Of a DNA stretch of 64,000 nucleotides, positions 34,736-43,524 are shown one piece after another. A program made the translations under genes and the position numbers. Numbering within the stretch: position 1 is the stretch's first letter; every line of letters begins with the position of its first letter. This stretch comes from CAZVUW01 sp964629825 (GTDB taxonomy: Bacteria; Actinomycetota; Nitriliruptoria; Euzebyales; Egibacteraceae), in the NCBI GenBank assembly GCA_964629825.1, contig CAZVUW010000003.1, forward strand, positions 1-64,000, given 5' to 3'. The notes beneath the pieces are model-generated. The model was given only the letters and a program-made list of their open reading frames with translations. It made no database searches and had not been told where the DNA came from.

Positions 34736-35149
34736 ATGCCGCAACCCACGAGCGCGCAGGACGGCGCTCGCACCAAGCCCAAGGCCGTCCCCGCGTTCCT
34801 GCGCTTCGGTGTTGTGGGTGCGGTCGGGACGCTGGTGAACCTGGGCGTGCTGCACCTGCTGCACAACGAGCTCGGCCTGCCGTTCACCCGCTCCTCCGCC
34901 GTGGCCACCGAGGTCGCCATCCTCAGCAACTACCTGGGCAACGAGCTGTGGACCTTCCACCTGCGCCAGCTGTCCCTGCGGCGGCTGGTCCAGTTCAACG
35001 TGGGAGCGCTGGTCGGCCTGCTGGTGACCGTCGGGACGGCGACCGTGGTGAAGGAGCTGCTGCCTCCGCTGGTGGCGCAGCTGATCGGGATCGGCCTCGG
35101 CGCAGGCTTCAACTTCGCCGTCAACTTCGGCTGGATCTGGCGCCGCTGA
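34736..35149 (+). CDS. GtrA-like membrane protein
   Basis: A 137-aa protein with four hydrophobic segments of the GtrA family (FLRFGVVGAVGTLVNLGVLHLL; SNYLGNELWTFHLR; GLGAGFNFAVNFGWIWRR). GtrA-like proteins are thought to flip lipid-linked sugars or modify cell-surface polysaccharides. ATG at 34736 has GGAAGG 6 nt upstream. The nearest gene downstream is PepF, 16 bp away. No glycosyltransferase is nearby. Confidence 0.85.
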   Translation: MPQPTSAQDGARTKPKAVPAFLRFGVVGAVGTLVNLGVLHLLHNELGLPFTRSSAVATEVAILSNYLGNELWTFHLRQLSLRRLVQFNVGALVGLLVTVGTATVVKELLPPLVAQLIGIGLGAGFNFAVNFGWIWRR

Positions 35150-35165
35150 CCATCGGGAGCACTAG

Positions 35166-36992
35166 ATGACGAGCATCGCACCGTCCACCCAGACCGGCGC
35201 AGAAGACGTGCGCTGGGATCTGACCGACCTGTACGCCGGGCCCGACGACCCGGCCGTGCGGGCAGACGCGGAGGGCGCGATGAGCGCGGCCGCGAGCTTC
35301 GCAGAGCGCTATCGCGGACGCGTGGGCGAGCTCGACGCCGAGGCCCTCGCCACCGCCCTGCGGGAGCTCGAGGAGCTGCTGACCCCGCTCTACCGGCTCG
35401 GCTCCTACGCGAACCTGCTGTACTCGGTCGACACCACCGACCACACCGCGAGCGCGCTGATGGCCGAGATGCAGGAGCGCGCCTCCAAGGTCCAGGCCGA
35501 GGTGCTGTTCTTCGACCTGGAGTGGGGCTCGGTGCCGGAGGAGCGGGCGCAGGCCCTGCTGACGGACCCGGCGCTGGAGGGCTACCGCCACCACCTCGAG
35601 CGGATCCGGGCCGAGGTCCCCTACCGGCTGTCGGAGCCCGAGGAGCGCCTGCTGGCGGAGCTGGCCCCGACCGGCGCCGCCGCCTGGGCGCGGCTGTTCA
35701 CGCAGCTCACCTCGAACATCACGGTCGAGTGGGACGGCGGCAAGGCGACGCTGGAGGAGGTCCTCGGCGTGCTCCACGAGCGCGACCGCGACCGCCGCAA
35801 GGCCGCGCAGGAGGCGATCAGCGCGGCGCTCGAGGAGGATCTGCAGACGCGCGCGTTCGTGTTCAACACGCTGCTGGCCGAGAAGGCCACCCTGGACCGG
35901 CTGCGCGGACGTCCCGACTGGCTGCACGAGCGCAACATGGACAACGAGGCCAGCGCCGAGCAGGTCGCCGCCCTGATCGAGGCAGTCACCGGCCGCTATG
36001 ACCTCGTGGGGCGCTACTACCGGCTGAAGGGCCGCGTCCTAGGCATCGACGACCTGCACGACTGGGACCGCTACGCCCCGCTTGATGCCGTCGTCTCCGA
36101 TGACGCCTCGGAGGAGCGCCGGCTGACCTGGGACGAGGCGCGTGAGCTGGTGCTCGACGCCTACTCGGACTTCTCGCCGCAGATGGCCGACATCGCACGC
36201 GAGTTCTTCGACCGCGGCTGGATCGACGCGCCGCCGGCGCCCGGCAAGCGCGGCGGGGCGTTCGCCGCCTCGGTCGCCCCCGGGTCGCACCCCTACATCT
36301 TCCTGAACTACACGGGACGTCAGCGGGACGCCATGACGGTCGCGCACGAGCTCGGCCACGGCATCCACATGACGCTGTCGAAGTCGCAGACGCTCTTCAA
36401 CGCCCACACGCCCCTGACGACCGCCGAGACGGCGTCGATCTTCGGCGAGACGGTGACGCTTGCACGCCTGCTCCAGGCCGAGGACGACCCCGGGCGCCGC
36501 TTCGCGCTGGTCGCCCGGCGGATCGAGGACGCGTTCGCCGCGATCTTCCGCCAGGTGGCCATGAACCGCTTCGAGGACGCCGTCCACAACGCCCGACGCG
36601 AGCGCGGCGAGCTCAGCGTCGAGGAGATCGGGCAGCACTGGTTCGACACCCAGAGCGCGATGTTCGACGGCGCGCTGACGATCAGCGACGGCTACCGCTC
36701 ATGGTGGAGCTACGTGCCCCACTTCATCGGCGTGCCGGGCTACGTCTACGCCTATGCGTTCGGCAACCTGCTGAGCTTCGCGCTCTACCGGCGCTACGAG
36801 GAGGACCCCGAGTCCTTCGTGCCGCGGTACCTGGAGATGCTGTCCCGCGGTGGCTCGGTCGCGCCCGGCGACCTGGTGGCTCCGCTCGGCGTCGATCTGT
36901 CCGACCCGGGGTTCTGGGACGCCGGCCTGGACGTGCTGGCGGCCGAGGTGGAGCGCGCCGAGGCCCTGGCCGAGGATCTGGGCCGTGGCTGA
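35166..36992 (+). CDS. pepF: Oligoendopeptidase F (M3 family)
   Basis: This is a zinc oligopeptidase of 608 aa that degrades short peptides. The active site HELGH is in VAHELGHGIHMTLSKSQ (about residue 394), with a second metal-ligand Glu region in TAETASIFGETVTLARL. The long N-terminal helical half (WDLTDLYAGPDDP; LYRLGSYANLLYSVDTTDHTA) is the M3B type. It is cytosolic, with no signal peptide. The downstream SDR gene overlaps its last 8 bases. Confidence 0.93.
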   Translation: MTSIAPSTQTGAEDVRWDLTDLYAGPDDPAVRADAEGAMSAAASFAERYRGRVGELDAEALATALRELEELLTPLYRLGSYANLLYSVDTTDHTASALMAEMQERASKVQAEVLFFDLEWGSVPEERAQALLTDPALEGYRHHLERIRAEVPYRLSEPEERLLAELAPTGAAAWARLFTQLTSNITVEWDGGKATLEEVLGVLHERDRDRRKAAQEAISAALEEDLQTRAFVFNTLLAEKATLDRLRGRPDWLHERNMDNEASAEQVAALIEAVTGRYDLVGRYYRLKGRVLGIDDLHDWDRYAPLDAVVSDDASEERRLTWDEARELVLDAYSDFSPQMADIAREFFDRGWIDAPPAPGKRGGAFAASVAPGSHPYIFLNYTGRQRDAMTVAHELGHGIHMTLSKSQTLFNAHTPLTTAETASIFGETVTLARLLQAEDDPGRRFALVARRIEDAFAAIFRQVAMNRFEDAVHNARRERGELSVEEIGQHWFDTQSAMFDGALTISDGYRSWWSYVPHFIGVPGYVYAYAFGNLLSFALYRRYEEDPESFVPRYLEMLSRGGSVAPGDLVAPLGVDLSDPGFWDAGLDVLAAEVERAEALAEDLGRG

Positions 36993-38016
36993 GGCCGCGC
37001 GCGTCAGCAGCGACCGCCGCGTCGCCGTGATCACCGGCGCCTCCGGGTTCCTCGGGCGGGCGCTGCGCCAGGCGCTCCAGCGGCGCGGCTGGCGGGTGCG
37101 CGGCGTCGACGTGCGCCCTGGTCCCGACGTGGTGCCCGGTGACGTGTCACGTCCCGGCGCGTGGACCGAGACGCTGGCGGGCGCCGACCTGGTGGTGCAC
37201 TGCGCCGCGATCACCAACGAGAGCGCCGACGAGGCGACCTTCTGGCGCGTCAACGTCGAGGGCACCCGCACCGCCCTGGCCGAGGCGGCCCGGGCCGGGG
37301 TCCCACGCGTGGTGCATGTGTCTTCGACGATCGTGCACGGCACCCACTTCGTGGACGGCGTGGACGAGAGCGGCCCGGTGCGCATGACCGGCAACCCATA
37401 CACGGACACGACCGTCGCGGCCGAGCACCAGGCCCTGATGGCGCACGCCGCAGGGGACGTCGCGGTCACGATCGTCCGGCCCGGCGACGTGTACGGGCCG
37501 CACAGCCAGGCCTGGACGGTGCGTCCGGTCGAGCTGATGCGCCGCGGGATGTTCGTCCTGATCGACGGCGGGCGCGGGGTCCTCTCCCCCACCTACATCG
37601 ACGACGCCGTAGACGGCATCGTCGCCGCGGCGGAGTCCGAGCGGGCCGTCGGGCAGGTGCTGCACATCACCGGCGGGATCGGGGTCCCGGCCCACGAGTT
37701 CTTCGGCCGCTACGCGGAGCTGCTCGGCCGGCCGCTGCGATCCCTGCCGGCGCTGGCGGCCGCGGCCATCACCGCCCCCGTTGACGCGGTCTCGCGGAGC
37801 CTCGGCAGGCACCCGTCCTTCCCGCCGCGAGCGATCGAGTACATGACCCACCCGGGCACCTACTCGATCGCAAAGGCCGCGGAGCTGCTCGGCTGGGAGC
37901 CCAAGATCGATCTCGACGAGGGCATGGAGCGCACCGCCGCCTGGCTGATCGACACCGGCCTGGTCCCGGCGCCGCGCGCCGATGGCGACGAGCCCGAGGC
38001 CCGGGAGCCGGCCTAG
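36985..38016 (+). CDS. NAD-dependent epimerase/dehydratase (extended SDR)
   Basis: An extended short-chain dehydrogenase of 343 aa with N-terminal GASGFLGRAL, DLVVHCAAITNESADE and VVHVSSTIVHG, and a C-terminal substrate region. In the active-site YxxxK the sequence is NPYTDTTVAAEH: Tyr is present (about 139) but Lys is replaced by Thr (about 143), which would impair normal SDR catalysis. GTG at 36985 overlaps the pepF stop and has GAGGAT upstream. It resembles 3-beta-hydroxysteroid-dehydrogenase-like SDRs. The last 4 bases overlap the converging HAD gene stop. Confidence 0.82.
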   Translation: MAEAARVSSDRRVAVITGASGFLGRALRQALQRRGWRVRGVDVRPGPDVVPGDVSRPGAWTETLAGADLVVHCAAITNESADEATFWRVNVEGTRTALAEAARAGVPRVVHVSSTIVHGTHFVDGVDESGPVRMTGNPYTDTTVAAEHQALMAHAAGDVAVTIVRPGDVYGPHSQAWTVRPVELMRRGMFVLIDGGRGVLSPTYIDDAVDGIVAAAESERAVGQVLHITGGIGVPAHEFFGRYAELLGRPLRSLPALAAAAITAPVDAVSRSLGRHPSFPPRAIEYMTHPGTYSIAKAAELLGWEPKIDLDEGMERTAAWLIDTGLVPAPRADGDEPEAREPA

Positions 38017-38906
38017 ACCCCGGAGTCGCCCCCGCCGTTCCAGGCCAGCGCCGCCTGCAGGGCGTGCGCCACGCCGTCGTACTCGATCTCGGGGACGATC
38101 AGGTGGGCGGCCTCGCGGATCTCAAGCGGGGCCTGCCCCATCGCAACCGCGGTGCCGGCGATGGCCAGCATGCTGAGGTCGTTGGGAGCGTCACCGACCG
38201 CCATGACCTCGGTCAGGTCGCAGCCGAGGTGCTGGGCGGCCACCTCGAGGGCGACGCCCTTGTCCACCCCGGGCGTGGTGACGTTGACGAAGCTGACCCC
38301 CGGCATGGTGGGCGAGTGCGCGATCGCCGCGCCGACGCCGACGGCCTCGATGGCCGCGACGGTCTCCTCGACCGGCTCGTCGAACAGGAGCACTGAGGCC
38401 TTGATGACCCGGTCGAGGTCGCAGGACTCGACGGTCCCCTCGGGGTCGGCGCCCAGCATGTCCCAGTGGGTGCGTGCCTCGGGCCGGGTGTTGGTCACCC
38501 AGTAGCCATCGCCGACGTACACCTCGGCGTACAGGTTGCGCCGGCGGCACACGTCCAGCAGCGCGTCCACCCGCGGGCGGTCGAGTGGCCAGGTCCGGAT
38601 GGGCTCGGAGTTCACCACCATCGCCCCGTTGTGGACGACGTGAGGGCCGCTCAGCCGAGCGGCGCGGGCGAGGCTGGCGCAGGCGCGGGGCATGCGGCCG
38701 GTTGCCAGGCCCACGGCCAGACCGGCCTCGACGCAGGCGCTTGCCGCAGCCGTGACCGGCTCGGTGACGACCCCCGACTGGCCCAGCAGCGTGCCGTCGA
38801 CATCGAGCACGACGTAGCGCGGTCGGCGCGGGCGCCACTGCGAGAAGCGACCGCCGGGGCGCAGGCCGAGCGGGAGGGCGGCGGGAGCGGGTGGGAACGG
38901 AGCCAT
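38013..38906 (-). CDS. HAD-superfamily phosphatase (Cof type)
   Basis: This Cof-like HAD hydrolase of 297 aa has motif I DVDGTLLG, motif II region LAVGLATGR, a cap domain (QSGVVTEPVTAAASACVEAGL to PLDRPRVDALLDV) and motif IV VMAVGDAPNDLSMLAIAG. It should dephosphorylate a sugar phosphate or nucleotide. There is no SD, but TACCCT lies 8 nt before the ATG at 38906, so it may be leaderless. Its stop codon shares CTAG with the converging SDR stop. Confidence 0.9.
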   Translation of the reverse strand: MAPFPPAPAALPLGLRPGGRFSQWRPRRPRYVVLDVDGTLLGQSGVVTEPVTAAASACVEAGLAVGLATGRMPRACASLARAARLSGPHVVHNGAMVVNSEPIRTWPLDRPRVDALLDVCRRRNLYAEVYVGDGYWVTNTRPEARTHWDMLGADPEGTVESCDLDRVIKASVLLFDEPVEETVAAIEAVGVGAAIAHSPTMPGVSFVNVTTPGVDKGVALEVAAQHLGCDLTEVMAVGDAPNDLSMLAIAGTAVAMGQAPLEIREAAHLIVPEIEYDGVAHALQAALAWNGGGDSGV

Positions 38907-38925
38907 GACCGCCAAGGGTAGAGCG

Positions 38926-39699
38926 TCAGTCGACGAGCTCTCCCCCGCCGCGCACGCTCAGCTCGTTGCGCAGGTCCCACAGCTGCGGGAAGAAGCGGTA
39001 GGTCATGGTCTTCTCGAGGTAGCGCAGAGCCGTGCCCCCCGTCCCGCGGGTGCGCGCGCCCAGGCTGCGCTCGACCAGCAGCACGTGCTCGTGCCGCCAC
39101 CGAGCCCAGCGCTCGTCGTAGTCGACCAGGGACTCGCACAGGACGAAGAACGGCCCGTTCGGCCCCGGGTTCATGTAGAAGTCCGCCCAGTCGACGATGC
39201 CGAGCCGCTTGGCGGCCTCCTGATGGGCCTCGGCCAGAGAGCGCTGCTCCAGGCGCCGCTGGAGGACCGGACCGAGCTCGCCGCCGTTGAAGGTCTCGAG
39301 CGCCTTGATGTAGCCCGGCTCGCGCAGGCCCGACAACAGCTCCAGCTCGCGGAACTGAACCGACTGGAGCCCGCTGGCCGTCCCGAGGTAGCTGCGGAAC
39401 TGCTGCAGGCTCCACGGCGGCATGTCCTGCAGGCTGCGCATCTGGTCCAGCCCGGTGTCCATCACGTCGTTGATGCGCCGCAGCAGGACCAGCGCCCCCG
39501 CCCAGTCGTCGGCGTCGAGGCGGCCGATCGTGCGCTCCAGGTCGTGCAGCAGCAGCTTGAACCACAGCTCCAGGGCCTGGTGGACGACGATGAAGTGCAG
39601 CTCCTCGGGGTGCGGAGGATCGCTGCGCAGCTGCTGGAGCGACAGCAGATCGTCGATCCGCAGGTACGAGGAGTAGGTGAGATCGTCGTCGACGGCCAT
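38926..39699 (-). CDS. kynA: Tryptophan 2,3-dioxygenase
   Basis: A heme dioxygenase of 257 aa that converts L-Trp to N-formylkynurenine, the first step of the kynurenine pathway. Family hallmarks are YLRIDDLLSLQQ, EELHFIVVHQALELWFK and the heme-ligand His region RWRHEHVLLVERSLG, then GTGGTALRYL. It is a little shorter than the usual 270-280. No kynureninase or formamidase lies next to it. The ATG at 39699 is only 18 bp from the divergent 39718 start; no SD is seen. Confidence 0.92.
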   Translation of the reverse strand: MAVDDDLTYSSYLRIDDLLSLQQLRSDPPHPEELHFIVVHQALELWFKLLLHDLERTIGRLDADDWAGALVLLRRINDVMDTGLDQMRSLQDMPPWSLQQFRSYLGTASGLQSVQFRELELLSGLREPGYIKALETFNGGELGPVLQRRLEQRSLAEAHQEAAKRLGIVDWADFYMNPGPNGPFFVLCESLVDYDERWARWRHEHVLLVERSLGARTRGTGGTALRYLEKTMTYRFFPQLWDLRNELSVRGGGELVD

Positions 39700-39704
39700 G
39701 AGGC

Positions 39705-39717
39705 TAGGATGCCCCAC
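39705..39717 (+). promoter_or_regulatory. Leaderless promoter of the GatB/YqeY gene
   Basis: TAGGAT (39705-39710) followed by 7 nt and the ATG at 39718. The whole divergent gap is just 18 bp, so the -35 region lies inside the tryptophan dioxygenase gene. Confidence 0.5.
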
Positions 39718-40167
39718 ATGGCCTTGGCAGAGCAGATCCAGGCGGACCTCACCGCGGCGATGAAGGCGCGCGACACCGAGACGGTGAAGACGCTGCGCCT
39801 GGTCGTGGCGGCGATCCGCAACGCCCGCGTGGCCGAGGGGCACAGCGGCGACGTCACCGACGAGGAGACCCTCGAGCTGCTCGCCCGCGAGGCCAAGCGG
39901 CGCAGCGAGGCGGCGGAGGCCTATGACAAGGCCGGCCGCACGGAGCTGGCCGAGGCAGAGCGCGCCGAGCTCGAGGTGATCCGCCGCTATCTGCCCGCCC
40001 AGCTCTCAGACGAGGAGCTCGGCGCGATCGTCGCCGAGGTCATAGCGGAGACCGGCGCCAGCGGCCCGGGCGACCTCGGCAAAGTGATGTCGGCGGTGAT
40101 GCCGCGGGTCAAGGGCCGCGCCGACGGCAAGCGGGTCAACGCCGCGGTGCGCGAGCGCCTCACGTAG
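39718..40167 (+). CDS. GatB/YqeY domain protein
   Basis: This 149-aa protein is the free-standing C-terminal domain found on GatB: MALAEQIQADLTAAMKARDTETVKTLRLVVAAIRN, then KRRSEAAEAYDKAGRTELAEAERAELEVI and YLPAQLSDEELGAIV. It is thought to bind tRNA and may aid aminoacyl-tRNA amidation. A start at the upstream ATG 39709 is also possible (adds MPH). The ATG at 39718 is the more likely start because of the -10 element 7 nt upstream. Confidence 0.88.
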   Translation: MALAEQIQADLTAAMKARDTETVKTLRLVVAAIRNARVAEGHSGDVTDEETLELLAREAKRRSEAAEAYDKAGRTELAEAERAELEVIRRYLPAQLSDEELGAIVAEVIAETGASGPGDLGKVMSAVMPRVKGRADGKRVNAAVRERLT

Positions 40168-40180
40168 GGGCGTTCTTCGC

Positions 40181-40389
40181 TCGGGGCGTTGCCCTGGAGA
40201 GCGTTTGCCCCGGAGAGCGTTTGCCCNNNNNNNNNNNNNNNNNNNNNNNNNNNNNNNNNNNNNNNNNNNNNNNNNNNNNNNNNNNNNNNNNNNNNNNNNN
40301 NNNNNNNNNNNNNNNNNNNNNNNNNNGGAGAGCGTTTGCCCCGGAGAGCGTTTGCCCTGGAGGGCGTCTGCCCTGGAGGGCGTTTCCGC
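40181..40389. repeat. 16-bp tandem repeat interrupted by a gap
   Basis: Units of (C/T)GGAGAGCGTTTGCCC are repeated: two perfect copies before the gap (40195-40226), preceded by a shorter degenerate one, and four after it (40327-40389) that become more degenerate (GGAGGGCGTCTGCCC). The unit is 16 bp on both sides and is not a multiple of 3, so it is not coding. It fills the region between the converging YqeY and PAC2 genes. Confidence 0.85.
40227..40326. other. Assembly gap, 100 N
   Basis: One hundred N inside the 16-bp tandem repeat; a gap of unknown true length caused by the repeat. Confidence 0.95.
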
Positions 40390-40404
40390 GGAAGCGTCGC
40401 TGGG

Positions 40405-41277
40405 TCAGCGCTCGCCGCGCAGGTAGCGCTCGAGCTCGGCGACCAGGTCCTCGGCGGAGATCTCGGGCTCCGGCAGCCCCTCCCCCACCTCGGCCTCGGC
40501 CGTGTCGGCACGCGCCTCGAGCTCGGCCACGTACTCGGTCAGCTCGGGGTCGGCGGCGATCAGCCCGCTGATCTCGTCGTTCTGCTCGGCGGCGTCGCGG
40601 GCGAGGCGGCCGAGCGGCGCGTCGATGCCGAGCAGCGCGCAGATGCGCTCGGCCAGCATCAGGCCGCCGCGCAGGTACGGGGTGGACGCCAGGTAGTGCG
40701 GCACGCCCGCCCACAGCGACAGCGACGGCAGCCCCGCGGCCGCGGCGGTGACGTGCAGGACCCCGGTGATGCCGGTCGGGCCCTCGTAGGTCGAGGGCCG
40801 CAGCTCCAGATCCCAGCCCAGCTCCGGATCGGCGGCGGTCAGGGTGACCGGGACCGGGCGGGTGTGCGGCACGTCGACCTGCAGCGCCCCCACGGTCAGG
40901 ACCAGCTGAACGTCAAGCGCCCGCGCGACGTCGATCAGCTCGGCGCAGAAGGAGCGCCAGCGCAGGTTCGGCTCGTTGCCGCGGAGGAGGAGCAGGTCGC
41001 CGCGAGCGCCGTCGGTGACCGCCCAGGAGAGCTCGAGGTTCGGCCAGTCGATCGCCCTGCCGCCGTCCGGTCGGGTCCGCACCGTCGGCCGGGTCTGCTG
41101 GAGGTCGAACAGCGGCTCGCCGTCGACCTGGGCCAGCTCCTCGGCATCCAGGACGTCGGCGAGGACGTCCAGCGCCAGCGAGGCGCACTCGCCCGCGTCG
41201 TTCCAGCCCTCGAAGGCCGCGACGAGGACGGGGTTGCGGAGAGCCGGGAGCTCGTCGGGCAGTCGGATAAGGCCCAT
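40405..41277 (-). CDS. PAC2-family protein
   Basis: A 290-aa protein of the PAC2 family, named for proteasome assembly chaperone 2; in bacteria its role is unclear. Visible family parts are RLPDELPALRNPVLVAAFEGWNDAGE near the start, GGRAIDWPNLELSWAVTDGARGDLLLL, and VDVPHTRPVPVT. A Glu-rich helix (ELTEYVAELEARADTAEAEVGEG) ends the protein. ATG 41277 is 2 bp after the hydrolase stop, with GGAGG in that gene's end. The two likely form an operon. Confidence 0.85.
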   Translation of the reverse strand: MGLIRLPDELPALRNPVLVAAFEGWNDAGECASLALDVLADVLDAEELAQVDGEPLFDLQQTRPTVRTRPDGGRAIDWPNLELSWAVTDGARGDLLLLRGNEPNLRWRSFCAELIDVARALDVQLVLTVGALQVDVPHTRPVPVTLTAADPELGWDLELRPSTYEGPTGITGVLHVTAAAAGLPSLSLWAGVPHYLASTPYLRGGLMLAERICALLGIDAPLGRLARDAAEQNDEISGLIAADPELTEYVAELEARADTAEAEVGEGLPEPEISAEDLVAELERYLRGER

Positions 41278-41279
41278 GG

Positions 41280-42011
41280 TCAAGCCTCCTGCACGCGGCC
41301 GAGGAAGTCGAGCAGTGCGGGGCGCACCAGCTCGTGGCGCGTGAGCTGCACGTCGTGGCCGCCGGCCGGCACGACCAGCTCCTCGGCTCGATCGCCCCAG
41401 AGGGAGCGCAGCTCGGCGTAGTGGGACGGGTCGATCGCCGGGTCGCGGTCGCCGCGGATGAGCAGCACCGGGCAGCTCAGCCGCCCCAGCCGGTCGAGGT
41501 CGACCTCGGTGTTCATGCCCGCCGCGTCGCGACGGCAGACATCCTCCCAGGCGTCTGGGCCGCCGAGCGGCTCGTGCAGCCGCGACAGCTGGCGCGCCCA
41601 CAGCGGGAAGGCCGAGCGCAGCCGGCTCGGCTCGAAGCGCTCCCGCCAGCCGTCCAGCCCCGGGTGCTCGCGGATGCTGACTCCGACGAGCGTCAGCGAG
41701 GCGAACAGCTCCGGCCGGTCCTGCGCCAGCGCGAGGCTGGCGTGCCCGCCCATGGAGAACGCCGCCACGTGGACGGGCGGGCCGATCTCCTCGAGCAGCT
41801 CCTCGACGGCGGCCGCGAGCACCTCGCGGTCGTAGCGCCCGTCGTCCGGCAGCGGGCTGCGGCCGTGGCCGGGCAGGTCGGGGACGTGCAGGCGGTGGCC
41901 CTCGGACAGGGCCTTCAGCTGCTTCGACCAGTGGAAGCGGCCCGTGCCGGTGCCGCCGTGCAGAAGAACCAGCGGCGTGGCGTCGGCGGGGCCAAGGGTC
42001 TCGACGTACAT
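41280..42011 (-). CDS. Alpha/beta hydrolase
   Basis: This 243-aa hydrolase has PLVLLHGGTGTGRFHW (oxyanion region), DLPGHGRSPLPDD, nucleophile AFSMGG, LLIRGDRDPAID (acid) and PAGGHDVQLTRHE (His). It looks like the first gene of the operon with the PAC2 gene. No SD; TACCGT lies 8 nt upstream of the ATG on its strand, again a leaderless arrangement. Substrate unknown. Confidence 0.85.
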   Translation of the reverse strand: MYVETLGPADATPLVLLHGGTGTGRFHWSKQLKALSEGHRLHVPDLPGHGRSPLPDDGRYDREVLAAAVEELLEEIGPPVHVAAFSMGGHASLALAQDRPELFASLTLVGVSIREHPGLDGWRERFEPSRLRSAFPLWARQLSRLHEPLGGPDAWEDVCRRDAAGMNTEVDLDRLGRLSCPVLLIRGDRDPAIDPSHYAELRSLWGDRAEELVVPAGGHDVQLTRHELVRPALLDFLGRVQEA

Positions 42012-42191
42012 GGGGACCGACGGTAGTTGGTCGCGCGGCGGGCGGCCACTTGCGCATGCCTGGCGTCTTTGGCCCGGGGTGCCGGGGCGCCGTGCCGGAG
42101 TTGGCGGCGGCGCCGCGCTGGCGGCATCCTCGTCAGGCCCGCCGCCACCGCGCCGTCCACCGGCCGCACCCGAACGCAGGAGTCCTCACGC

Positions 42192-43289
42192 ATGGGCCTT
42201 CAAGTCGGCATCGTCGGCCTGCCCAACGTCGGCAAGTCGACGCTGTTCAACGCCGTGAGCGCCGCCGGCGCCGAGGCCGCGAACTACCCCTTCGCCACCA
42301 TCGAGCCCAACGTCGGCGTGGTGTCGGTGCCCGACGAGCGCCTGGACGTGCTGGCGCGCCTGGCAGGCTCCGCGCGCAAGGTGCCCACCACGGTCGAGTT
42401 CCTGGACATCGCCGGGCTGGTCGCCGGCGCGAGCCGCGGCGAGGGCCTCGGCAACCAGTTCCTCGCCCACATCCGCGAGGTGGACGCCATCGTCCACGTG
42501 GTGCGCTGCTTCAGCGACGACGACATCGTCCACGTCGCCGGCTCCGTCGACGCCGCCCGGGACATCGAGATCATCGAGACCGAGCTGGTGCTCGCCGACC
42601 TCGCCACGGTCGAGAAGCGCAACGAGCGGGCGGCGCGGTCAGCGCGCACCGGCGACAAGGCCGCGATCCGCGAGGCCGAGCTCATCGGGCGGCTGCTGGC
42701 CCACCTCTCCGAGGGCTCCCCCGCACGCACCTTCGAGGCCTCCGACGAGGAGCGCGACACCTGGCGTGACCTCGGCCTGCTGACGGACAAGCCGGTGCTG
42801 TACGCGGCGAACGTGTCCGAGGCCGACCTGGCCACAGGCGGCAACGCCGAGGTCGACAAGGTTCGGGCGATCGCTGCCGCCCAGGGCGCCGAGGTCGTGG
42901 TGATCTGCGCCGAGGCGGAGGCCCAGATCGCCGAGCTCGACCCCGAGGAGCGCGCCGATTTCCTGGCCGACCTGGGGCTGGAGCGCTCCGGCCTCGACCA
43001 GCTGATCACCGCCGCCTACCGGCTGCTCGGCCTGATCACGTTCTTCACCGCCGGGCCCAAGGAGGCGCGCGCTTGGACGGTGCGCGTCGGCACCAAGGCG
43101 CCGCGCGCCGCCCGCGAGATCCACTCCGACATCGAGCGCGGGTTCATCCGCGCGGAGGTCATCTCCTACGACGACTACGTCGCCTACGGCAGCGAGCAGG
43201 CGGTCCGGGACGCCGGGAAGCTGCGGGTTGAGGGCAAGGACTACGTGATCGCTGACGGTGACGTGGTGCACTTCCGCTTCAACGTCTGA
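42192..43289 (+). CDS. ychF: Ribosome-associated GTPase/ATPase YchF (OLA1)
   Basis: This 365-aa OBG-family P-loop protein starts with the Walker A GLPNVGKSTLF near residue 9. The G3 region is DIAGLVAGASRGEGLGN. At G4 the family shows NVxE rather than NKxD, here AANVSEADL, which allows ATP use. The C-terminal TGS domain is complete (TFFTAGPKEARAWTVRVGT; IHSDIERGFIRAEVISYDDY). AGGAG precedes the ATG. Confidence 0.95.
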   Translation: MGLQVGIVGLPNVGKSTLFNAVSAAGAEAANYPFATIEPNVGVVSVPDERLDVLARLAGSARKVPTTVEFLDIAGLVAGASRGEGLGNQFLAHIREVDAIVHVVRCFSDDDIVHVAGSVDAARDIEIIETELVLADLATVEKRNERAARSARTGDKAAIREAELIGRLLAHLSEGSPARTFEASDEERDTWRDLGLLTDKPVLYAANVSEADLATGGNAEVDKVRAIAAAQGAEVVVICAEAEAQIAELDPEERADFLADLGLERSGLDQLITAAYRLLGLITFFTAGPKEARAWTVRVGTKAPRAAREIHSDIERGFIRAEVISYDDYVAYGSEQAVRDAGKLRVEGKDYVIADGDVVHFRFNV

Positions 43290-43370
43290 GGTCTAGCCGG
43301 GGCGCTCGGGCGCCCGGGCACCCGCGCTGCCCGTCCGCCCTTCCGTTCGATGGGCAGGGGCCGTCGCTTC

Positions 43371-43410
43371 GATGTTGTTCTCGACCGAGATGTCCGTCGA
43401 AAACAACATC
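43371..43410. repeat. Intergenic hairpin repeat, complete copy
   Basis: GATGTTGTTCTCGAC (43371-43385) and GTCGAAAACAACATC (43396-43410) form a 15-bp stem with one mismatch around a 10-nt loop. A second, degenerate copy is at 34623. Both lie between genes on the same strand, here between ychF and a lipoprotein gene. There is no T-run after the stem, so it does not look like a plain terminator. Confidence 0.6.
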
Positions 43411-43524
43411 CCGGGCGGGTGTGGCATGCGGCGGGTCCGGTGGTGGGATTCGGAGGTGGCGGCGCGGGTGATCGGGGCGGTCGGCGGGTACATCTCCGCC
43501 ACCCCCCTCTCTTGGAGCTCCCCC

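Noticed and set aside
40189..41421. Long open frame running through the 16-bp repeat and antisense to PAC2
   Set aside because: The 16-bp unit shifts frame, the frame crosses unknown sequence, and its product is low-complexity; the PAC2 frame is clearly real.
43371..43410. Hairpin element as a rho-independent terminator of ychF
   Set aside because: There is no T-run after the stem on either strand, and a similar element exists elsewhere, so a repeat is the better label.
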